The position numbers and the translations under genes were made by a program. The notes beneath the pieces were generated by a model. That model did no database searches. It was not told the DNA's origin and saw only the letters and a program-made list of their open reading frames with translations. From NCBI GenBank assembly GCA_009904025.1, contig WYEE01000068.1, positions 1-32,600 on the forward strand: 32,600 nt of DNA, given 5' to 3'. This document shows, in pieces, positions 1 through 8,550 of the stretch; the first letter of the stretch is position 1, and every line of letters starts with the position of its first letter. The DNA comes from Thermogladius sp. (GTDB lineage: Archaea; Thermoproteota; Thermoprotei_A; Sulfolobales; Desulfurococcaceae).

Positions 1-907
1 CGATAATGGCTAGTTTACCGCCGTTTTCAATAAATCTTACACCTGCCATTACTTTAGGTCCCATGCTACCTGGCTTGAAGTGCCCTTCCGCGTAGTATTT
101 TTTCGCCTCGCTCACCGTAAGGACGTCGAGAGGTTTCGCGTCTGGTTTACCGTAGTTCAAGTACACCTTCTCAACGTCGGTCAGGATCAACAGGATGCTG
201 GCTCCAAGAGCTGTAGCCATCCTCTCCGCGCCTAAATCCTTGTCTATGACCCCCTCCACGCCGTGCAAGACCCCGTTTTCATCCTTGTAGACTGGGATCC
301 CGCCGCCGCCATCTGCGATCACTATGAAGCCGTTGTCGAGCAGTGTTTTAACAGCCTCTATCTCCACTTGAATAAACGGATCCGGTGAGGGGACCACTCT
401 CCTATATCCACCCCTGGGGTCAGGCTTGATGAACCAGCCATACTCCTTCGCCAGCTTCTCTGCCTCCTCCTTCTCGTACCATGGGCCAATGTATTTGCTG
501 GGGTTCTTGAAGTCCGGGTCATCCTTGCTGACGAGCGTCTGCGTTACCACAGTTACAACACCTTTCACTTTCGAGCCTAGAAGCCCCTTCTCTAGAAGCT
601 TGTTGTACAAGGCTTGCTGTAGTAGATAGCCGAGCCAACCCTGGGTCATAGCCCCTGCTATATCCAGTGTCATAGGTGGCAGTTGCTTCATCTTAAGCCC
701 CGCCATCATCCATTCAGCTATTATACCGACCTGGGGGCCGTTGCCGTGTGTCAGAGCTATTCTATATCCCTCCTCTAGCAGGGACACCACTATTTCGGCA
801 GCCTTATACGCGTTCCTCCAATAATCCTCGGGGGTGCCCTTATCGCCTTTACTCTGGAACGCGTTTCCACCGAATGCTATTACCATGTATCTGTCGTCTC
901 TAACCAT
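1..907 (-). CDS. arcC: Carbamate kinase, C-terminus cut by window edge
   Basis: Carbamate kinase of the amino-acid kinase fold transfers phosphate between carbamoyl phosphate and ADP, giving ATP plus carbamate (or the reverse). I read about 302 residues from an ATG at 907-905; the gene runs off the left edge. The N-terminus MVIAFGGNAFQ is the family's nucleotide/phosphate glycine loop. HGNGPQVG near residue 55, a GGGGIPV segment, KDLGAERMA, and LTDVEKVYLNY followed by FKPGSMGPKV are all characteristic. An SD-like GGTGG lies just before the ATG. Two carbamoyltransferases (2758-3834 and 5084-6040) lie nearby, so a citrulline- or ureido-compound fermentation or carbamoyl-phosphate supply role is likely. 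No arginine deiminase is in the window. Identification is firm; direction of flux is inference. Confidence 0.95.
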   Translation of the reverse strand, partial: MVRDDRYMVIAFGGNAFQSKGDKGTPEDYWRNAYKAAEIVVSLLEEGYRIALTHGNGPQVGIIAEWMMAGLKMKQLPPMTLDIAGAMTQGWLGYLLQQALYNKLLEKGLLGSKVKGVVTVVTQTLVSKDDPDFKNPSKYIGPWYEKEEAEKLAKEYGWFIKPDPRGGYRRVVPSPDPFIQVEIEAVKTLLDNGFIVIADGGGGIPVYKDENGVLHGVEGVIDKDLGAERMATALGASILLILTDVEKVYLNYGKPDAKPLDVLTVSEAKKYYAEGHFKPGSMGPKVMAGVRFIENGGKLAII

Positions 908-945
908 TCAACCACCCTGCTTAGAATAGGAGAGATTCCTTTAAG

Positions 946-956
946 AGTTTTTAAAC
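946..956 (-). promoter_or_regulatory. TATA-like box upstream of carbamate kinase
   Basis: On the minus strand a TTTAAAAAC element lies about 45 bases before the carbamate kinase ATG. It sits inside a small palindrome, GTTTTTAAAC. With an SD-like GGTGG before the ATG this suggests a leadered transcript starting near 920. Sequence pattern only. Confidence 0.4.
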
Positions 957-1001
957 AATACAATGGTTCCGAGTCTTGTATATTCGCATATATAGATGAT
1001 C

Positions 1002-1781
1002 CTAGATCATAAAATCCGGTACACCCTCGGGCTTATAAGCGACGCGGGGCTTAAGCCCGGTCTTCTTTAAAAGCTCGACTACATGGGGGTAGAGGATCAC
1101 GTACTCTTCATCAATGGAGTTGGCTAGAACAGGGTGTATTTGACTAAGCCTCTTCTTAAAGCTATTGTAGTTGTCCCTGCTACTGAAACTCAACATAACG
1201 GCTGGGTAGAAGTCTTCCCCAGGCTTTAAGCCGGCGTTAAACAGGTTTTCAAGAGCTTTAAATTGGTATTCGAAGAAGGATCTATCAGCCCCAGTCAACA
1301 ACTCGAATTCTTCGGGAGTAGTCCCCTTGAATGATACCCTCACAGCTATGTTTGGGAAAGCTGCGAGTTCTTGAGCGTATTTCTCGTATCTGCCTATGAG
1401 CAAACCGTTTGTTTCTAGTATGAAAACGAGGTTTGTCTCGCTGAAAAGCCTGAGTAGTTCGATCAGGTGCCTCCATGATATAGTAGGCTCTCCCCCGCTG
1501 AGCCTCACATATTTATAACCCCTTCTAAAGGCGATCTCTCTAAGAGTGCGGAATACTCTTAGAGGGCTGTAGAATTCGCCTCTATCCGTGTAGTAGCTGA
1601 ACCTCCAGCTCCAGCAGAACTTACACCTCAGGTTGCACCCGACAACATCACCGGTAGCAATACCGCCATACCATCTACCACCCCTAAACCTGTAGTACCT
1701 CCTCTCCTCAACGCCACCTCTAACTCTAGTAACCTGTTTGTGAACTTCCTCCCCGAGTTTAAAGGGGTCTAAACCTGGCAT
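1002..1781 (-). CDS. Radical SAM protein, function unassigned
   Basis: This 259-residue protein has the radical SAM cluster motif CxxxCxxC at C49, C53 and C56 (GCNLRCKFC), which binds a [4Fe-4S] cluster and S-adenosylmethionine to generate the 5'-deoxyadenosyl radical. LSGGEPT (about residues 94-100) is the SAM-binding GGE motif and LETNGLL fits the next strand. After the barrel the C-terminal ~70 residues show no extra cysteines, so I see no auxiliary (SPASM/twitch) cluster. The substrate cannot be read from sequence; the short, simple architecture resembles activase-like or stand-alone archaeal radical SAM proteins. It starts 14 bases after the stop of the Fe-S DNA glycosylase gene on the same strand, so the two are probably co-transcribed and functionally linked. 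Confidence 0.85.
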   Translation of the reverse strand: MPGLDPFKLGEEVHKQVTRVRGGVEERRYYRFRGGRWYGGIATGDVVGCNLRCKFCWSWRFSYYTDRGEFYSPLRVFRTLREIAFRRGYKYVRLSGGEPTISWRHLIELLRLFSETNLVFILETNGLLIGRYEKYAQELAAFPNIAVRVSFKGTTPEEFELLTGADRSFFEYQFKALENLFNAGLKPGEDFYPAVMLSFSSRDNYNSFKKRLSQIHPVLANSIDEEYVILYPHVVELLKKTGLKPRVAYKPEGVPDFMI

Positions 1782-1795
1782 CAGGGTCAGCTGTC

Positions 1796-2686
1796 CTAAG
1801 TAGATAAGCGTCTACCAAGGTATAAAGATGCTCTATCCAACAATACATCGCTCAAATACTCGAACCCCCCTACTAAAACATCAACTAGACCTCTGCTTCC
1901 ACCCTTCTTTAGACTACCCGCTATATAAACTATTGACTGGAGAACTCCGTTGAAATAGCCTAGCCTACTTCTAAGCCGGCTGTACATGCATTTACCTGAT
2001 AAAGGGCATTTCTCGCAGTTGAAAAACGCCCTCAGACAAAGATTTTTATCGGGAGGTGGTAGGTCGAGATACTCGCTTACCAAAGTTTTATAATGCCGGT
2101 CTAAGGGGGCATACTCGGTTAGGCCATGGGCGTATAACAGGTAGGCTTGGCTACCCTTAACTCCAACTCCTCTCAATGTGAGAAGCCTCGCAGCCTCTTC
2201 TAGGGGGTCTTCGAGCGAAGTACTCTCTCTTATAAGATTCTTGTTTTCCATAAACCAAGACACCTGGTAGGATCTCGCCTCGATAACACCGGTTTCCAAA
2301 AGCTGTCTAACCCATTTAACCGTGTTAGTGTGGTAGCTTGTGTTCTGCGATAAGTATATCGTGTATGCTACAACTGTTTTGTCCGAAGGCGAGTACATTA
2401 ATGTAATGGTGTCTACAAGCCCTTTACCATCCAGCTCCGAGGCTAGTTTTCGATATAAGAAGTGTTTATCCAACCCTAGTGTTTTATAGGCAACCTCCTT
2501 AGACCAGTACCGGGGGATCTTACACTCTGTTTCAAGACTTCTCTTATCAAATCTGCACACTAGCCCTCTGTAGGCTCCACGTGTCTTTCTGAAGATGAAC
2601 CCTCCGGAGACTTCTTCGAGATCAAATAATGGTAGTGTATAGGAGGAGTAGAGGGACAATCCATAGTTGATTCCTTTGACTCTCAT
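1796..2686 (-). CDS. Helix-hairpin-helix DNA glycosylase with [4Fe-4S] loop
   Basis: The C-terminal half carries the HhH-GPD base-excision glycosylase signature: a hairpin LRGVGVKGSQAY (residues 171-182) with K177 at the endonuclease III lyase-lysine position, and PLDRH with D196 at the catalytic aspartate position. The cysteines C217, C224, C227 and C233 give exactly C-x6-C-x2-C-x5-C, the endonuclease III/MutY cluster spacing. K plus D predicts a bifunctional glycosylase/AP lyase; the damaged base recognised is not readable. The first ~130 residues, with predicted strands, are not part of a minimal EndoIII (about 210 residues) and recall the extra N-terminal domain of OGG1/AlkA-type enzymes. 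A GGAGTG SD-like element precedes the ATG. It is the first gene of a pair with the radical SAM gene. Family firm, specificity unknown. Confidence 0.8.
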   Translation of the reverse strand: MRVKGINYGLSLYSSYTLPLFDLEEVSGGFIFRKTRGAYRGLVCRFDKRSLETECKIPRYWSKEVAYKTLGLDKHFLYRKLASELDGKGLVDTITLMYSPSDKTVVAYTIYLSQNTSYHTNTVKWVRQLLETGVIEARSYQVSWFMENKNLIRESTSLEDPLEEAARLLTLRGVGVKGSQAYLLYAHGLTEYAPLDRHYKTLVSEYLDLPPPDKNLCLRAFFNCEKCPLSGKCMYSRLRSRLGYFNGVLQSIVYIAGSLKKGGSRGLVDVLVGGFEYLSDVLLDRASLYLGRRLST

Positions 2687-2735
2687 CCCTCACTCCTATT
2701 AGGCTTAGAAAGGGCTTGAGAGGAGAAAGTAAGGA

Positions 2736-2757
2736 GAAGAAAAAGAAAAAACAAAAG
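2736..2757 (-). terminator. T-rich terminator after carbamoyltransferase gene
   Basis: Reading the minus strand immediately after the TAG stop at 2758-2760 there is an almost uninterrupted pyrimidine tract with runs of 4, 6 and 5 T. Archaeal RNA polymerase terminates at such T tracts without needing a hairpin. Confidence 0.55.
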
Positions 2758-3834
2758 CTACCACTTTCTACTGCCCATTACCATAGCCATTACTGCTTTC
2801 TGTACGTGCAACCTGTTCTCGGCTTCCTCAAAGTATAGGCTCTTCGAGTAGCTGTCTAACACCTCGTCTGTAACCTCTTGGCCTCTGTCAGCTGGGCCGC
2901 AGTGCATGTAGAATGGTTTACCAGCCTTCTCCAACCTCTCAGTTGTAACTATCCAGTCCTTGAACTTGCTCTGGTACGCTGTCGCCCCCTCCTTGTCGAC
3001 CTTCGTGTTGAAGGGTGGGAAGAAGCCCTTGGGGCTCCACGCCTTCGGGTACACTATTGTAGCACCCTCGAACGCTTCATCCATGTTGTGGACAATCTTG
3101 AACTCGCTACCCCAGTGCTCAGCGTACTTCTTAGCCTTGTTCATCACATCGTCTAATAGCTCGAATCCTGGTGGATGAGCTACATAGACGTCTGCGCCTA
3201 GCATGGCGAAAGTTGTCGCTACATCCTGTGGTACGGCGAGCGGCTTCAGCCCGCCGCTGTATGCGTAGCTGACGACGACTTTCTTGCCCCTGAGATCCTT
3301 GGGGAAGCCTAATGCTTCGAACGCCGCTAAGGCGTCAGCCAGGGACTGGAATGGGTGCCAGACATCGTCCTCCATGTTCAGAACTGGCACTTTACTCCAC
3401 TTGGCAAACTCCTCTATAATCCTATGCCCTCTCCCAATAATCCACTTGGCTGCATCACCGTAGATCCTGATAGCGATTCCGCTACCATACCTGCTTAGAA
3501 CTCTAGCCACGTCGCTGATAGCCTCAGTCGCATATGGCACCATGTCCTCGGGTAGAGTAGGCGTATAAACCTGGTCTGGGGATATGTATATTGCCTGGCC
3601 GCCTAGCTGGTACATACCTGTCTGGAAGCTGTTCCTAGTCCTCAGGCTTTTATTGTAGAAGATCAAGTATAGTGTTTTACCGTCAAGCCAGTTAACTTTC
3701 CTCGTACCCTTGTGGAACATCTCCTTCAGCTCTTTGGCGGCCTTCAGCACAGTGAATATTGTGTCTATGTCGTAGTCCGCATTGGATAGCCAGTGTTTGC
3801 CTTCGAGCAAGCCCAGGAACCATGCCTCGCTCAT
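2758..3834 (-). CDS. Knotted-type carbamoyltransferase (AOTC/YgeW-like), altered HCLP
   Basis: This 358-residue aspartate/ornithine carbamoyltransferase family protein has SLRTR (63-67), the carbamoyl-phosphate loop in the form known from N-acyl-ornithine carbamoyltransferases rather than STRTR, HPFQ (160-163), and the C-terminal EAENRLHVQKA block. The segment around 189-202 (YAYSGGLKPLAVPQ) matches the proline-rich loop that makes the trefoil knot in acetyl-/succinyl-ornithine carbamoyltransferases and YgeW. HCLP, which contacts the second substrate, reads HCGP (311-314). The second substrate is therefore probably not plain ornithine; N-acyl-ornithine or a ureido compound is possible. A strong SD (GAGGTG) lies 8 bases before the ATG. 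It follows the DUF711 gene by 41 bases on the same strand and is close to carbamate kinase. Family sure, substrate unknown. Confidence 0.85.
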   Translation of the reverse strand: MSEAWFLGLLEGKHWLSNADYDIDTIFTVLKAAKELKEMFHKGTRKVNWLDGKTLYLIFYNKSLRTRNSFQTGMYQLGGQAIYISPDQVYTPTLPEDMVPYATEAISDVARVLSRYGSGIAIRIYGDAAKWIIGRGHRIIEEFAKWSKVPVLNMEDDVWHPFQSLADALAAFEALGFPKDLRGKKVVVSYAYSGGLKPLAVPQDVATTFAMLGADVYVAHPPGFELLDDVMNKAKKYAEHWGSEFKIVHNMDEAFEGATIVYPKAWSPKGFFPPFNTKVDKEGATAYQSKFKDWIVTTERLEKAGKPFYMHCGPADRGQEVTDEVLDSYSKSLYFEEAENRLHVQKAVMAMVMGSRKW

Positions 3835-3875
3835 ATACTACACCTCGTTTATCCTGGATATCCGACTTGTAGTAT

Positions 3876-5009
3876 TTAACGTTTACTTAACCTAGATTCT
3901 TGACGAGAGTAGGGTATAACGGGCACCTTACCGAAGCGTCCGAGATCCACTGCCTCCAAGGGCTCACTGTTTACCGGTATTACCCTTAGGGCCATCGGCC
4001 TTTTCTTAGTGGCCGCCACACCATATGAGTCTAGTATAAACCTGGAGAGTTCCCCGGTGGAGGATGGGACAACAAGCATGTCTGGCCCAGCAACGCATAC
4101 AGAGGAGTAGGATAGGAGGTCGTATGCCGTGAGAACACCCCTGGATCCAAGTTTAATAAGCTCGTCATCCTCAGCGTAGGGTAGCATCACCTCGTTGAAC
4201 CCTACGCCGGCACCACTCGCCTCGGCAACCATCCTTATATGCTTGTTCAGCTCGAATAAACCGTAGTGGAAACCGGGCTCCAAAACCCTGTACCCAAGGG
4301 CCTCCAGCAATTTTACCACGCTATTCTCCTTCCAGGGCGACAAGCTGAAATCGGCAACCACCCTTAGTCGAAACGCCCTCTTAACAGCATCGAATAAACT
4401 GGCCGCTGAACGAGAAAACATATTGAAGGCTTCACCAATACTTGCACCCTCGTTTACAGCATCTCTGAGGTAATCCGGGTATAGGAATGAGAAACCAACT
4501 CCTTCGACGCCACTACTAGTTGAATCCGGGAAATACGGTGTTTCAATGGGTTGATCATGGAATCCAACGGCTATCCTCGTAGCAGCTGATGGATCGGCAT
4601 CGCTTACGCCATGAATTATTTTCGAAAAAACTCTAGAAGACTCTACCGGGTTACCCTCGTTGAATATCAAGCTAGTATAGTATCCTCCCAGAACCGTTTC
4701 TTCAACCGCTTTCTCCCCAGCCTTATCAACATTGAGAGAGCCAATACTGACTAGAATACCCTCCTCCACTAAACCCAGGTGGTCTAGAGTTTTAACAAGG
4801 TCAGCCAGCCCTATCTCACTTTGAGGTAGCGTGATCCTTGTCGTGAACACCGTGAACCCCTCATTCTCCACGAGTTTAGTGATATCGGAGAGTAGTGTAA
4901 CAGCCTTCTCGAGCCTCAACTTCAATTCGTTTACATCCTTGAATCGCGGTGTGAAATACGCGATTGCCCTCACAACCAGCTTCATGTACCTCATCAGAGG
5001 GTGGTTCAT
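3876..5009 (-). CDS. DUF711 (UPF0210-like) family protein
   Basis: About 377 residues from the ATG at 5009-5007; an upstream TTG at 5051 would add 14 residues that do not look conserved, so I prefer the ATG, though ATGs 5 and 8 codons further in are possible. The family is suggested by VRAIAYF near the N-terminus (the IRTVTLG-like strand), by DFSLSPW in the middle and by the GxGFNEVMLPYAEDD segment. DUF711 proteins are widespread cytosolic proteins without an established reaction. The position between two carbamoyltransferase genes suggests a link to nitrogen or carbamoyl metabolism, but this is inference. It is transcribed divergently from the ornithine carbamoyltransferase gene and probably together with 2758-3834. 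Confidence 0.7.
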   Translation of the reverse strand: MNHPLMRYMKLVVRAIAYFTPRFKDVNELKLRLEKAVTLLSDITKLVENEGFTVFTTRITLPQSEIGLADLVKTLDHLGLVEEGILVSIGSLNVDKAGEKAVEETVLGGYYTSLIFNEGNPVESSRVFSKIIHGVSDADPSAATRIAVGFHDQPIETPYFPDSTSSGVEGVGFSFLYPDYLRDAVNEGASIGEAFNMFSRSAASLFDAVKRAFRLRVVADFSLSPWKENSVVKLLEALGYRVLEPGFHYGLFELNKHIRMVAEASGAGVGFNEVMLPYAEDDELIKLGSRGVLTAYDLLSYSSVCVAGPDMLVVPSSTGELSRFILDSYGVAATKKRPMALRVIPVNSEPLEAVDLGRFGKVPVIPYSRQESRLSKR

Positions 5010-5049
5010 GGCGCTGAGAGGGTAATAAAAGCACAGTCTCCGGGATGTC

Positions 5050-5060
5050 AAATATTTTTA
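5050..5060. promoter_or_regulatory. argF: Shared TATA element between DUF711 and argF
   Basis: The run AAATATTTTTA lies about 29 bases before the ATG at 5084, the spacing expected for a leaderless archaeal transcript of the ornithine carbamoyltransferase. Read on the other strand it can serve the divergent DUF711 gene. This spacing is the main reason for choosing 5084 over the upstream in-frame ATG at 5045. Confidence 0.5.
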
Positions 5061-5083
5061 CCTTTGCGATAACTCAAGTTTGT

Positions 5084-6040
5084 ATGGTGACGCCGTTGTA
5101 CAATGGTTTGAAGAACAGGGATTTCCTAACTCTAGCCGAGTTCACTAGGGAAGAGATGCTGACGATGCTCGACGTAGCCGCTCACTTGAAAACACGGTTC
5201 AAGATGGGTGAAAGAGTTATCCCAGTACTCTCAGGCAGGCATTTAGCAATGATCTTCGAGAAGCCTAGCACCAGGACTAGAGTTAGCTTTGAGACAGCTA
5301 TGAAAGAGCTTGGAGGCGACGTTATCGTCCTACACTCCAGCGAGATGCAACTCGCCAGAGGGGAGACTATTGAGGATACTGCGAGAACCCTCTCCAGGTA
5401 TGTGGATGGCATAGTGGCTAGGGTTTACGAGCATCACAAACTCGAGAAGCTAGCCGAGTACAGCAGTGTACCCGTGATAAACGGGTTAAGCGACCTACAC
5501 CACCCTGCTCAGGGTCTAGCCGACGTCTTCACTATAATGGAGAAGAAGGGGAGGGATATCTCCAAGCTCAAGATAGTGTTCGTTGGAGACGGAGGGGATA
5601 ATGTAGCTCACAGCCTAATGCTGGCTGTGGGTATACTCGGTGGAAAACTAGTTATATCCTCTCCTAAGGGCTATGACCCGCACCCATCCGTGGTCAAACT
5701 ATTCAATGAGACTGCCGCAAAGTACGGTGGCTCTTTCGAGGTTGAGAGGGATCCATGGAGAGCCGTTAGGGATGCGGACGTGGTATATACCGATGTTTGG
5801 GTTAGTATGGGGCAGGAGAGTGAAAGAGAGAAGAGGGTAAGAGACCTAGAGCCCTACAAGGTCACCTCTCTACTAATGAGGCAGGCTAAACCAGACGGGA
5901 TCTTCATGCATTGCCTGCCCGCGCACAGAGGGGAGGAGGTCACCAACGATGTCATAGACGGGAAGTGGAGTGTGGTGTGGGATCAAGCCGAGAATAGAAA
6001 GCATGTTCAGAAATCGATTCTAGCTTTACTCATTCCTTAA
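5084..6040 (+). CDS. argF: Ornithine carbamoyltransferase
   Basis: Transfers the carbamoyl group of carbamoyl phosphate to ornithine to make citrulline (or the reverse in catabolism). From the ATG at 5084 the protein has 318 residues, normal for the family. STRTR (62-66) binds carbamoyl phosphate, LHHPAQ and VFVGDGGDNVAHS follow in the usual order, and HCLPAHRGEEV near the C-terminus carries the ornithine-contacting HCLP. EAENRKHVQK-type ending is present as QAENRKHVQKS. The longer reading from 5045 would overlap the divergent DUF711 promoter and add 13 non-conserved residues. Together with carbamate kinase at the window's left edge it could run arginine/citrulline catabolism or biosynthesis; the sequence does not decide. 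High confidence. Confidence 0.95.
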   Translation: MVTPLYNGLKNRDFLTLAEFTREEMLTMLDVAAHLKTRFKMGERVIPVLSGRHLAMIFEKPSTRTRVSFETAMKELGGDVIVLHSSEMQLARGETIEDTARTLSRYVDGIVARVYEHHKLEKLAEYSSVPVINGLSDLHHPAQGLADVFTIMEKKGRDISKLKIVFVGDGGDNVAHSLMLAVGILGGKLVISSPKGYDPHPSVVKLFNETAAKYGGSFEVERDPWRAVRDADVVYTDVWVSMGQESEREKRVRDLEPYKVTSLLMRQAKPDGIFMHCLPAHRGEEVTNDVIDGKWSVVWDQAENRKHVQKSILALLIP

Positions 6041-6045
6041 AGAAT

Positions 6046-6056
6046 GTTTTTTATAC
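6046..6056 (+). terminator. T-run terminator after argF
   Basis: Six consecutive T (6047-6052) occur seven bases after the argF stop, followed by TATACTT. It fits a T-rich archaeal terminator placed just before the next promoter. Confidence 0.45.
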
Positions 6057-6067
6057 TTCAACCACGG

Positions 6068-6073
6068 TATATA
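6068..6073 (+). promoter_or_regulatory. aglB: TATA box of aglB
   Basis: TATATA in the context CGGTATATAGG is centred about 29 bases before the TTG at 6100. This is the expected leaderless geometry and supports TTG 6100 as the start of the oligosaccharyltransferase. Confidence 0.6.
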
Positions 6074-6099
6074 GGCTTCCTAGCTAAGGGTGTAGAGAG

Positions 6100-8550
6100 T
6101 TGTCGGAGTTGAGTTATAGACTGGGGAGGGTTTTCTACGAATTTAAAAGAGAGCACAACCGAGAGTACAAGCTTATAGTGTACTCCCTGCTCGCCTTGAT
6201 CGTCATTGTTGGAGTCTACGTTAGGGCTCTGCCTGGTTTAAACTACGGGCTTGAACTATACGAGGCAGACCCATTCGTGGTCTACTGGCAGGCGAACTAC
6301 ATATACGAGCACGGGTTGCTATCATGGTATAGTCTCACGCAGGATAACCCTGCTACTCATATCTTCTGGTATCCTTGGGGTAGGGATTTCACGCACTCCG
6401 AATACCCGGCTCTACCCATGTGGGAGGCTTTATCATATAATATAGTCAGGTTCACGGGGATATCTTTCAAAGACTGGTGTGTTATACAGCCTTTGATCTT
6501 CACGGTGTTCACAATACTGTTCGTGTACTTGTCAGCGTATGAGCTCACACGAGGGAGTACTCTAGCAGGCTTACTCGCCGCAGTGTTCTACGCTTTAGTG
6601 CCGGCCGCAACTGGTAGGAGTATAATTGGTTTCTCAACTAAGTATGGTATAGGAATAATGTTTGCTACACTATTCTTCTACCTATACATATTGTTCTACA
6701 AGCAATACTCTTCGAGAGGTCTTAACGTAAAAACAACAGTTCTGCTAATAGCGTCCTCGATAGCGTTCGGCCTCCTGGGTTGGTCCTGGGGAGGCTTCAT
6801 CTACGTGCTAGGCGGCTTCACAGCATATCTAACTCTACTACCACTAATATCCTCGAAGGATGCCACACCCAGGTTCATCACACTAAACATACTGATGCTC
6901 CTGTTGACTTACATAGTGGTTTTCGGATCGCCAGCGATAACGTCTATGCTACAGATCAGCCCGTTTAAGGTTAGCGGTTTAGGCATGGTCGTCTTAGCTT
7001 CAACACTAATACCCCTCTTGTACTCGATTCAATACCACGAGTATAAGAGGATGGGTTTGCGAAAGCCTATAATCAGGTTGGGAGGGTACTTCCTGATTCT
7101 CATAATCCTGGTGATCGCCGGCGTCATACTTGTTTACACGGGTAAACTCGAAATCGCGGGGCGTTTCGCGTGGATTCTAGGTTTAAGGGAGATAGCTTCA
7201 AACCCGATATTCGAGAGTGTAGAGGAGCACCAGCCTGCTTTATCGACTATGGGCATATCCGGAATCCTAAGGAGTTGGGGGACTTACTCCGATTGGATGT
7301 TCATTGTATCGCCTTTTCTACTAGCGGTGCTCGGCGCATTGTATCTAATATACAAAGGCGGAGCGGACAGGGCTCTCATAGCGGTGTCCTTCCTACTGGC
7401 AGTCTACGCCTATATGAACGCGGCCTACATGGAGGTGACGGCAGCGACAACCGGCCTCACCATAGCAGGTGTTTTCGCAGAGGTGGTATCCTCAAGGCTG
7501 ATACCGCAGGAGAGCGTTTACGCGAAGGACAGGAGGAAGAGGGTGTATGCTAGGAAAACGAGCCCGGAGATATTCCTGGTTTCACTAATACTCACAGTAC
7601 TCCTACTTGCCAACATAGCGTTAGCAGGCTACTCCACTTATCTCCAGATGAACAGTGTGGTTCCCAGTATTAAAGCAGGCTATACCTCGCTTCCGTATTG
7701 GACTAACGCATGGTACAAGGCTATAGACGCGATAAGGAATACACCACCCGGCTCAGTCATAGTGGCGTGGTGGGATTACGGGTACCCGATCAGCGTCCTC
7801 GGGGATAGGGCGTCTGTAGCTGACGGTTCAACACTTAACATAACTCAGATCGGCGTACTAGGTTTAATACTGACAGCCCAGAACACCAGTGAAGTAGTTC
7901 AACTACTCAGACTACTTGACACGCCTGTAAACAAGACTTACATACTCGTCTTCGATGTTTTTAGCTTCAGGCCGACAGGCAACAACTCCTATGATGTAAC
8001 ACCTGTGATACCAGGCTTAATGGTAGGCCTGGACGATATTCCCAAGAGCATCTGGATGATAAGGATCGGGGACTCAATTGTAGGACAGCTCGAGGCGAAA
8101 GGGGTGAACGCACCCTATGTCTCTCTTGGTGATGCCTTCTATCTCTACTTCTTCAGCAACAACCTGGTGGTATCACCCAGGTTCGACGATTTATCGAATG
8201 CTCCTCTACTATACAAGATGATGGTCGACGGCATCTTATACCTCAATGAACAATGGAAATCCAACGTGACATTCACATGGTATACCGGTGTACCCAACCC
8301 GATTTCATCGCTTACAGCATCCTACCCTCAGTTATCATCTCTTGTCGACCAGCTGAATTTGACAACCTACATACAGGTTCTATCCACTAAAACGCTGGGA
8401 GCAGGTGATAGACCATTAGCCAACGACCCATACCTGAAACCCTACGCTGTAATAGCTGAGCCTTTCCTCGATAAATCGGGTAACAAGGTTGTTGTAAACG
8501 GGGCCTACCTATACGAAGTGATTACAATATACCAGGTCATAACCTATTAG
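6100..8550 (+). CDS. aglB: STT3/AglB oligosaccharyltransferase catalytic subunit
   Basis: Transfers the lipid-linked oligosaccharide to asparagine in Asn-X-Ser/Thr sequons on the outer face of the membrane. The 816-residue protein begins with a cytosolic stretch, a first membrane helix (about 27-46), then the external loop with the catalytic acidic residue D57 (EADPF), about a dozen further helices to residue ~500, and a soluble C-terminal domain. SVEEHQP (373-379) is the EL5-loop block, WWDYG (557-561) the diagnostic sequon-recognition motif, and D-I-P-K-S-I-W-M (646-653) matches the archaeal DxxKxxx(M/I) DK motif. The TTG start is supported by a TATA box 29 bases upstream. The GPT-like transferase at 23959-24987 would make an early lipid-linked intermediate of the same pathway. 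Very confident. Confidence 0.96.
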   Translation: MSELSYRLGRVFYEFKREHNREYKLIVYSLLALIVIVGVYVRALPGLNYGLELYEADPFVVYWQANYIYEHGLLSWYSLTQDNPATHIFWYPWGRDFTHSEYPALPMWEALSYNIVRFTGISFKDWCVIQPLIFTVFTILFVYLSAYELTRGSTLAGLLAAVFYALVPAATGRSIIGFSTKYGIGIMFATLFFYLYILFYKQYSSRGLNVKTTVLLIASSIAFGLLGWSWGGFIYVLGGFTAYLTLLPLISSKDATPRFITLNILMLLLTYIVVFGSPAITSMLQISPFKVSGLGMVVLASTLIPLLYSIQYHEYKRMGLRKPIIRLGGYFLILIILVIAGVILVYTGKLEIAGRFAWILGLREIASNPIFESVEEHQPALSTMGISGILRSWGTYSDWMFIVSPFLLAVLGALYLIYKGGADRALIAVSFLLAVYAYMNAAYMEVTAATTGLTIAGVFAEVVSSRLIPQESVYAKDRRKRVYARKTSPEIFLVSLILTVLLLANIALAGYSTYLQMNSVVPSIKAGYTSLPYWTNAWYKAIDAIRNTPPGSVIVAWWDYGYPISVLGDRASVADGSTLNITQIGVLGLILTAQNTSEVVQLLRLLDTPVNKTYILVFDVFSFRPTGNNSYDVTPVIPGLMVGLDDIPKSIWMIRIGDSIVGQLEAKGVNAPYVSLGDAFYLYFFSNNLVVSPRFDDLSNAPLLYKMMVDGILYLNEQWKSNVTFTWYTGVPNPISSLTASYPQLSSLVDQLNLTTYIQVLSTKTLGAGDRPLANDPYLKPYAVIAEPFLDKSGNKVVVNGAYLYEVITIYQVITY

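Noticed and set aside
5045..5083. Upstream ATG for ornithine carbamoyltransferase
   Set aside because: It would lie before the probable TATA element and adds residues not seen in the family.
7170..7553. Plus-strand frame of 127 codons inside aglB
   Set aside because: Lies in another frame of a clear oligosaccharyltransferase gene; composition not protein-like.
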